DNA from: Tachypleus tridentatus
Taxonomy: Eukaryota > Arthropoda > Merostomata > Xiphosura > Limulidae
Direction of reading: 5' to 3'
Assembly (NCBI RefSeq): GCF_004210375.1
Contig: NC_134828.1
Coordinates: 25,040,400-25,104,399 of the forward strand
DNA: 64,000 nucleotides
The position numbers were made by a program, and so were the translations under genes. Every line of letters starts with the position of its first letter. Position 1 is the stretch's first letter. Below the pieces are notes generated by a model. It was not told the origin of the DNA. It made no database searches and saw only the letters and a list, made by a program, of their open reading frames with translations. Below, piece by piece: positions 47,401 to 56,400 of this stretch.

Positions 47401-50400
47401 CTCAATTTTGTTGGTGTTGAAGTTTGTCGAGAATTCCTGTTGCCATGCTAATGGTGACTTGACAACCATATTCATTATTGGGTGAATGTAAGCTTTAAAG
47501 ATGTGTATAATGCTATTAGCCATCGTTTGTTTAACCCTACAATTAGTTTAAGGACGTCAATTTGTTTACTGCTGATTTCATGTGTTTTCTTGATGTCCTC
47601 TGCCCATGCGAGTCTTTTGTCCAAAACGATTTTACGAAATCTGCCTTTGGGGGCATATATTTATTTCGACGTTATCTAATTTTAGTTTAATTTTTTTTCT
47701 TCGCATTTCTGAAGTGTTTGTTAGACTTCTATGTAAAATAATGCTCTGGGTTTTGGTGTAGTTTAGCATGGCCTACTAATCGTTGCATCAGTCACTAATA
47801 ATAGTAGGCCCGGCATCGGCCAAACGTGTTAAGGCGTTCGACTCGTAATCCGAGGGTCGCGGGTTCGAATTCTGGTCGCGCCAAACATGCTCACCTTTTC
47901 AGCCGTGGGGGTGTTATAATTTTACGGTCAATCCCACAATTCGTTGGTAAAAGAGTAGCCCAAGGGTTGGCGGTGGATGGTGATGACTAGCTGCCTTCCC
48001 TCTAATCCTTCACTGCTACATTAGGGACGGCTAGCCCTCGAGCAGCTATGCGCGAAATTCAAAACAAACAAACAAACAAAATACTAATAATACTAAAGGA
48101 TTTCTAGACCAGATCCGCGGCTATTCGTGGGTTTCTTGAGACGCCCCAAACAACAATGACGTCTGCATAGTGAGAAAAATATGTATATGTCAGATCAGAA
48201 ACAGGAATGTTGTTAACAAATATAATGTAAAGAAATGGCTGGAGAGCTGATCCATGTGAAGGACAGAAATGTTGTCAACAAATATAATGTAAAGAAGTGA
48301 CAAGAGAACTGATCCATATGAAGGACAGGAATGTTGTTAACAAATATAATGTAAAGAAGTGGCGAAAAAACTAATCCATATGAAGGACAGGAATGTTTTT
48401 AACAAATATAATGTAAAGAAGTGGCGAAAAAACTAATCCATATGAAGGACAGGAATGTTTTTAACAAATATAATGTAAAGAAGTGGCGAAAAAACTAATC
48501 CATATGAAGGACAGGAATGTTTTTAACAAATATAATGTAAAGAAGTGACGAGAGAACTGATCCATATGAAGGACAGGAATGTTGTTAACAAATATAATGT
48601 AAAGAAGTGGCGAAAAAACTAATCCATATGAAGGACAGGAATGTTGTTAACAAATATAATGTAAAGAAGTGGCGAAAAAACTAATCCATATGAAGGACAG
48701 GAATGTTGTTAACAAATATAATGTAAAGAAGTGGCGAAAAAACTAATCCATATGAAGGACAGGAATGTTTTTAACAAATATAATGTAAAGAAGTGGCGAA
48801 AAAACTAATCCATATGAAGGACAGGAATGTTTTTAACAAATATAATGTAAAGAAGTGACGAGAGAACTGATCCATATGAAGGACAGGAATGTTGTTAACA
48901 AATATAATGTAAAGAAGTGGCGAAAAAACTAATCCATATGAAGGACAGGAATGTTTTAACAAATATAATGTAAAGAAGTGGCGAGAGAACTGATCCATAT
49001 GAAGGACAGGAATGTTGTTAACAAATATAATGTAAAGAAGTGGCGAAAAAACTAATCCATATGAAGGACAGGAATGTTTTTAACAAATATAATGTAAAGA
49101 AGTGGCGAAAAAACTAATCCATATGAAGGACAGGAATGTTTTTAACAAATATAATGTAAAGAAGTGGCGAGAGAACTGATCCATATGAAGGACAGGAATG
49201 TTGTTAACAAATATAATGTAAAGAAGTGGCGAAAAAACTAATCCATATGAAGGACAGGAATGTTTTTAACAAATATAATGTAAAGAAGTGGCGAGAGAAC
49301 TGATCCATATGAAGGACAGGAATGTTGTTAACAAATATAATGTAAAGAAGTGGCGAAAAAACTAATCCATATGAAGGACAGGAATGTTTTTAACAAATAT
49401 AATGTAAAGAAGTGGCGAGAGAACTGATCCATATGAAGGACAGGAATGTTGTTAACAAATATAATGTAAAGAAGTGGCGAAAAAACTAATCCATATGAAG
49501 GACAGGAATGTTGTTAACAAATATAATGTAAAGAAGTGGCAAGAGAACTGATCCATATGAAGGACAGGAATGTTGTTAACAAATATAATGTAAAGAAGTG
49601 GCGAGAGAACTGATCCATATGAAACTCCTGCTTTGAAATTTGTTGTTTTGGAAAGTGTGTTGCTAATTACCATAGTGCGGTTAGTTAGAAAAGTTGGAAT
49701 CCATCTAATAATGGCGCTGTTAATATTCAGGGATTCCAGTCTGTATCTCATTGCAATGCGCTATGCGCTAGTCAAAGTTTTACGGACGTCAAGGAAGGTT
49801 TGATTACACTGTGTAACACAGATTTTGTTCCTGGATAGTATGTGCTATTTCTTAATTGCTTATGTTCTAAAATTACAGAAAATGGCCAGTATTCCCTTCA
49901 AAGTTTGCTTTTGTGACCTGGATAATGAAATTTAGAAATTAACCTATTTTCTATGTAAAAAACGGGCAAATTTGCACATTTTCATTTACATAAGGTCTGA
50001 ATAAAAAACATATGAATTGAGATTTACATGTATTTATACTAAAGTTATACGAAAATGAACGAAAATGCTTAGAAGTGAGTAGTTTATTGAGATTTGAGAC
50101 TGTAATGTAAATCACTTTTACGTATCAGCCCCCAAATATTGAAAGACAAAAGTCTCCCATCATATTTTCGTTATACGCTCCCAGGTCACAAAAGCAAAGT
50201 TTGAAAGGAAAAATAGTTCTTTTCAATTTACTTTAGGCATAAACAATTGCGAAATAACACTTTCTGCCCAGGAACAAGAAAAAGTAACAATTTTGTTACA
50301 TAGTGTCATTATTGAATGATTTAAATGTTGACTCTGTGGGTCAGGTTAAATGATCTGTCTGGAGGAGGTCTGTATATTGGATAACGTGTTATTTCCTTCG

Positions 50401-53400
50401 CAAAAACAAGAGTCTTTTTGCAATAACTCTTTCTACTAGTTTGCCCAAACAACTTGATAGACTGATTGCTCTGAAATTGTCAGGGTTAGAGCTAATGCTA
50501 ACTGAACTTTTTTGCGATAACTGTTAAGATTGCTCTTTTCCACATATCTAGAAAGTGTCCGTTGGCAATAGAAATGTTTGTAACATTGTCTCGGTAATTG
50601 AGTAGAACGTCAGGTGCTTTTATATTCCTGATTCCATCGTGTCCAGGGCTGGGTTTTTAACGTTTTGGTGACTTTACAGTCTAAGATGTTATTTACTTCC
50701 ATTAAGTGGGCCCGACATGGCAAGGTGGGTTAAGGCGTGCGACTCGTAATCTGAGGGTTGCGGGTTCACATCACCGTCGCGCCAAACATGCTCGCCCTTT
50801 CAGCCGTGGAAACGTTATAATGTTACGGTCAATCCCACTATTCGTTGGTAAAAGAGTAGCCCAAGAGTTGGCGGTGGGTGGTGATGACTAGCTGCCTTCC
50901 CTCTAGTCGTACACTGCTAAATTAGGGATGGCTATTGCAGATAGCCCTCGAGTAGTTTTGCACAAAATTCAAAAAACAAACAAACCATTAAGTGTTCGAG
51001 TGTTTAGGCTATTGATTGAGAATCTTGATTCATTCTTCAACATTATCACCTGAGTTTACATAGCTAGTAGATCAGTGTCTCTTTACCTTTTCATACTCTT
51101 ACCTGACAAAGTAGCGAGTTTTGGGTTCAACCAGGACTTTGACACTCGGATCTAACGGTTTTGGTGGATCTTTATGCAGTGCTTTGGGTAAGAAGAAGAA
51201 CATACTATAGGTGGAGGCACACGTTGGACAAGTTCTCTGGTCAAAACGGGTACGTACTGGCGTGGTCATATTGAAGCTTAAACCTAGAATTTAATGATTG
51301 GTCTTGGATGTAATGTAATAAGGTTAAAACCGGTAAAATCAGAAGATTTATTCAGAACTGGTTTATCTCAAGTTGTTGTTTTCAATTTACAAAACTTCTA
51401 GAAATACAAACCAACTAATAAAACTGGAACTGGTAACTACGTGTGTCTAATAAGAAGACCATTTCTAATCAATTATTTTATTATTTTATTATGGCTTTTA
51501 TTTATTATTTTATTATGGCTTTTATTTATTATGCCATTATGGCTTTTATTTAATCTTTTTAACAACCGTATAACGTGTTTTTTTTCGTTTTAGTTGAGCA
51601 CAACGAATCTCTTGTGTTGAACAATACATCACAACATGAATATTAATCTTCAATTTTCATAAGTACTCGACATCAGAGCTTTCTGCCTTTAGAGGTCGCT
51701 GTGATAGCTTACCGAATTCCACAGTCTTATGTGATTATAAATTAATTTTCTGAAGATCATTGTGAATCTTGAAGTTGAACTTTGTGTAAATTTGATAACT
51801 TTCTTCAGTTAATTATAAACGGTAATGTGTGTATTAGAAACTTCAAAATGTATGTAAACATCAGCTCTTTATAAGACAGGATGATACTCTTTAATTTCCG
51901 TTTGTTTTTATACATAAGAAGAAAACTCGTTTCGAGTTTCATCTTTACAAACTCCATTTTTTATTTGCACACAAGATCATGTGACCTTGATTAAATTACT
52001 AACACATTAGATTTTTATAACAGCTTTAGACCTCTTGGTTTTTCACAATATCCGCCGACGTTCGGTGTTTAAATGTCCAATTTTCAAGTACTGTTATATA
52101 TAAAAATACTATTTTATTGTCTCTTTTCGTCTTTCACCGTCTAACCTCGCTGATGCATTCTGGTATTCAGTGAAAAGCTTATTTGGCAATGGCTTGTAAT
52201 ATACTAAAGACAGACATGAAATGATACTTTTATAGACGTAATTTCTAGCCGCAATGTATAAAATATGGGGTAAATGGGTCAATTTGTCGAAAACAAAAAT
52301 GAAATAATAAAAAACGTATATGTGAGACACTGATTGCGATTAAAATCAAATGTCACTGAAATGTTTTGTTATATTTATAAAAATTCTAACTCTATACGTA
52401 GTAACCCATAGTATAACTTCACACAGAACTATATATAATATATATGCATCATAGAGTTTCAGAGAAGTCTACAACTGTCATTGTAGAATGGTATACACAG
52501 ATTACGACTACAGTAAACTTTATTACCGTTCAAAGAATCCAAACATGAAATAAATACTAATTCTTGTTACTCTGACGTAATTTCCTGTTTTGATGAAGGT
52601 TGATAGTCGCAGAAGTTTTTTGATAATTTTACAACACATCCGTTAATGTACTTGTTTATACATTTGACGACTGTGAATCTTGTCGTCAGAACACTTGTAG
52701 TTTAAAAAGTACTAAATACGTTTTCGTTTCTGAGCTAAAAAATATTTATTATTTAAAAAATCGAAACTAGGTTCGAATATTACCTTGATCATTGTTACCT
52801 TTCAGGTAGGACCTAAGTTTCGTGTAAAACTTGGAGCCCAGCTCACTATGGTTTGTTCCCTGTGCTGACGTCATTATCCACGTTGTTGGTGGGTATTCTC
52901 TTTCCTCATAACCCTTGTGAAACGAGTTAAAAAAATTATATCACGTTATAGTCACGTTGTTATAGAAGCAAACCAATAGTATTTTAAATTATTGTTGAAG
53001 CATCGAATTGAAATGCATTATGACAGCGAGAAACATTTGAAAACGGAACAAAAACACTTGCATACTGATACCAATGGGGTCTGGGAGCATATCTCCCCAG
53101 AAAATTTGTAAAAAAATAGATGCCATGAGATGAAATCTGTAGGCAGTTTCTCAGGACATATGGCTTTTCACCTAAAATCCATGAACATACAATGTAAAGT
53201 CAACAAATCTCCATTCCATTGTGACACTGCATGGGGTGCTAGACATAAATTAACATAATTATTTATGTTTTACTATAGTAAACTACCGTACTAGCTACAT
53301 ATTGAGTAGCTATTGTTCAGTTTTGTTATTAACTTAAAGAACTCTGTACAACAATAGCATATTAGCTATTTCAGTTACTGGCTATAAGTTGTATTCACTA

Positions 53401-56400
53401 CTAAAATAAAACGTTAGCATGCTCCATTCTTCTGCGGTGTGTTTTTGTAAATAAATTACACACAGTTTCAATGTTAGTAGCAGTATCATAATGTTAAAAC
53501 TAGGGTAACCAGCGTTTCTTTGGTTCATGCACACCTCTGATAATTATCAAAATGACGGACAGCAGATGCCAACTGTTCACATGAACATGAACTTAGTTGC
53601 AATGTGACAAAGAGTTTCAGTTACCTAAATTCCCAGTTTGTACCTGAAGTAAAAACGTTCACGTTTCGAAAGCGCTCGGGGTTTTGATTCATTTCATAAA
53701 TACATGTGACACACTAAAGCATACTTTTAAGCAGTCAGTCAGTATCTGTGGCCTATCCTGGAGAGATATAGAAAGCCGTCTTGTCTTGCATCATCAGAAG
53801 AGTGTTAACTTTATAGAAAGCATAAGATATCATGAGTAGCTATGCTATACCTACATTAGCATAAAAGGGGATTCGGACGAATTTTCCAATCCCCTTACGT
53901 GCGTAACTTATTAATTTCATATTTTCTCGTCCTAAACGGTATCTCATGCGGCACCTAAACTAAATGTTCACATCAGAATAGCCATCTATGATCTAAAATT
54001 ACTAGCCCTGTAGAAGACACTTATTCAGAAACGCACTTCTACGAGGGTAATTTCAAGCGAAGAACGGGATTGGCTTTAAAGTTTCTAACACCTCTACAGC
54101 CGACATCGCAGTGTGTGTTTGATAAGATATCGTGGCTCGAACCTTGGACTGCATCGCCACAAACTAACTATTAGACCATTCCAAACATAGAAATACTCAG
54201 AAAAACCTTGTTGTTTTTTCATTAGACCACATTTTACTTAAGTTGTACATATATACACGTACCAAACGTAAGAGCAGTATTTTTGTTTATTAAAACTCCT
54301 GTTTACAAAAAACTGACCCTTCTAAGCGTCGCGCCAAATTTTGAAATATTACGTCCCAGAAGGCGCTGATTGGTAGAAATAAACTACTTATTTCTACTAT
54401 TCAGAATCTTTTTCTCGGATTTTGAATCCATGAAGTATGAAAAATGATACAGCTGTATATGTAAGTAAGGGTTTTAGAGGTTTCAGCGTTTCTATATTCT
54501 CCAGAATCAATGTCATAACCTTGCTTTCTTCTAATGTGATTCTATTTTGACCTCTCGAGACACGTGTACTTCTTTTTCTCCACTTTCAGCATATTTTCTT
54601 CACTTCCAATTAATATGATTTGTTTTAATTAAGTATGAATCCAAAGCTTAGCAACATCTACAAACGACACAGACTAAGCAGACTCCTTTCTATGTTTATG
54701 TTATTAGTAAAGCATTTTACAGATTTCACTTATGAGTATGTCTGTTAAATTAGAATAAGTTTTTAGATTGGATTACGGTTACATAGATTGGTACCGCCAA
54801 TCCGTTGTTCGGCTCTGACGTTTTGTCCTAAATTTAGATCGGTTATTCGCGACCAGTGGTCGAAATTAAATCAAAACACGGTCAATAACTCCAAAAGATA
54901 TTTTACTTACACCCGAAACTTTACGTTTATTTATTTCTGGCCCGGCATGACCAGGTGGGTTAAGGCGTTCGACTCGTAATCCGAGGATGGCGGGTTCGAA
55001 TCCCGCTCGCACCAAACATGATCGCCCTTTGAGCCGTGGGGGCGTTATAATGTGACGGTCAATCCCACTATTCGTTGGTAAAAGAGTAGCCCAAGAGTTG
55101 ACGGTGGGTGGTAATGACTAGCTGCTTTCCCTCTAGTCTTACACTGCAAAATTAGGGACGGCTAGCGCAGATAGCCCTTGAGTAGCTTTGCGCAAAATTC
55201 ATAAAACAAACAAACTGTTATTTATTTCTATAGTGGCGCGTCAGTTTTTTGTTAAGGTAGATTTATATGTCACCTATACTTTGTAATATTTTTAAGTTGA
55301 TGAAAATAGTGATCTGTATGGGGCATTTTGTCCATAATAGGTTTTTCAAGGAAGGTTGCTCCTCTGGCGCTCAGAAATAACTTTTCACTTATTAGTACCT
55401 TCAAGTTTCTTCTGAGCTTTAAAGGATTATGAAAATTGTTTTAACTTTGATTACAGCTGATAAGGCTTGCCAACAATCTGTAATAAAATAATAACTAAGT
55501 TACGGGTAGTTATATTCATGAAGCGCACCCCCGCTGCTTATAATGACATAAATATTAAAAACAAGCTTTATGATAAATACAATTTTTTAAAATTGTTTTA
55601 CATCGAATCACAAACATGTGTTTTTCAACTAACAAAACCACTCCTCACCAGATGGTGTTGATAATAACAGTCTTTTCCTTTAATAAATTTTGCGCAAAAG
55701 TATTTAAGGGTTATTTATGAATAGCCGTCCCTAACTTTTAACTGATCGACTACAGGGAAGGTTAACAATATCCATCGTCCACTTTTGAAGGTCAACATTA
55801 CCCTTCGTCAACTTTTAAACACCAGCGATATCCATCATCGACTTTCGAATGTCAACAATATTCATCGTCCACTTTTGACTGAACGAATATTGGGATTTGA
55901 TCACCAACCTTATTGTGTTTCCAGGGTTCATAGTGCAGGGTGTGTTTTTACGACAGCTGTCTACGAACAATAATTCCTCGGATTCACAAGCTTGGCACGT
56001 GAACTACTAAATCACGGTGTTTTTATTAGTTTAAAAAAATACAAACGGATTAATCCGATCTTTAGTGGCGGTTTTTTACTTTCGAAACTCATTAAATAGA
56101 CAAAGTGAACAGTGTACTTAAAACAGTGCATTATACGAAAAATAAATTACCATGTTCATGGTATGGTGCATAAATACCCACGTGTCGTTCAATTATCTTA
56201 AAATCATCTTGGGCCCGGCATGGCCAAGCGCGTTAAGGCGTGCGACTCGTAATCCGAGGGTCGCGGGTTCGCATCCCCGTCGCGCCAAACATGCTCGCCC
56301 TTTCACCCGTAGGGGCGTTATATGTGACGGTCAATCTCACTATTCGTTGGTAAAAGAGTAGCCCAAGAGTTGGCGGTGGGTGGTGATGACTAGCTGCCTT

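Larger units (their letters stand above)
47370..51062 (-). mobile_element. Broken non-LTR retrotransposon (jockey/CR1-like LINE), RT region
   Basis: Reading on the minus strand gives reverse-transcriptase landmarks in order. PGHDGIRNIKAPDVLLNYRD and FLDMWKRAILTVIAKK come from 50430-50680, followed by a decayed form of the 'R.ISLSSCLGKLVERVIAKR' block. RWIPTFLTNRTMVISNTLSK and VSYGSVLSPLLYIIFVNN come from 49560-49730. The catalytic loop reads HYADVIVVWG near 48150; the family has YADD, so the second Asp is lost. The C-terminal part KLDNVEI, RLAWAEDIKKTHE and LNKRWLIALYTSLK comes from 47440-47730. It is interrupted by two SINEs, a 499-bp inverted-repeat element and a minisatellite, and has stops and frameshifts. 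It is a dead copy and the family name is approximate. Confidence 0.82.
44422..51102 (-). other. SOUL gene intron 4 (6.7 kb), filled with mobile elements
   Basis: It holds SINE-A copies at 45546, 46397, 47804 and 50709, a broken LINE (about 47370-51062), a 62-bp minisatellite (48202-49623) and a 499-bp inverted-repeat element (49807-50305). The donor is CAG|GTAAGA and the acceptor TTTTTAG|T. The stretch 44422-45545 is AT-rich with a TA microsatellite and nothing recognised. Confidence 0.85.

Noticed and set aside
49452-49751. 99-codon minus-strand open frame as an independent gene
   Set aside because: It is a fragment of the LINE reverse transcriptase running into the derived minisatellite.
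54939-55015. tRNA gene candidates in SINE heads (all SINE-A copies)
   Set aside because: The anticodon stem and acceptor stem do not pair properly, and each head continues into the SINE body with AAAC tails. They are tRNA-derived retroposons and not functional tRNAs.
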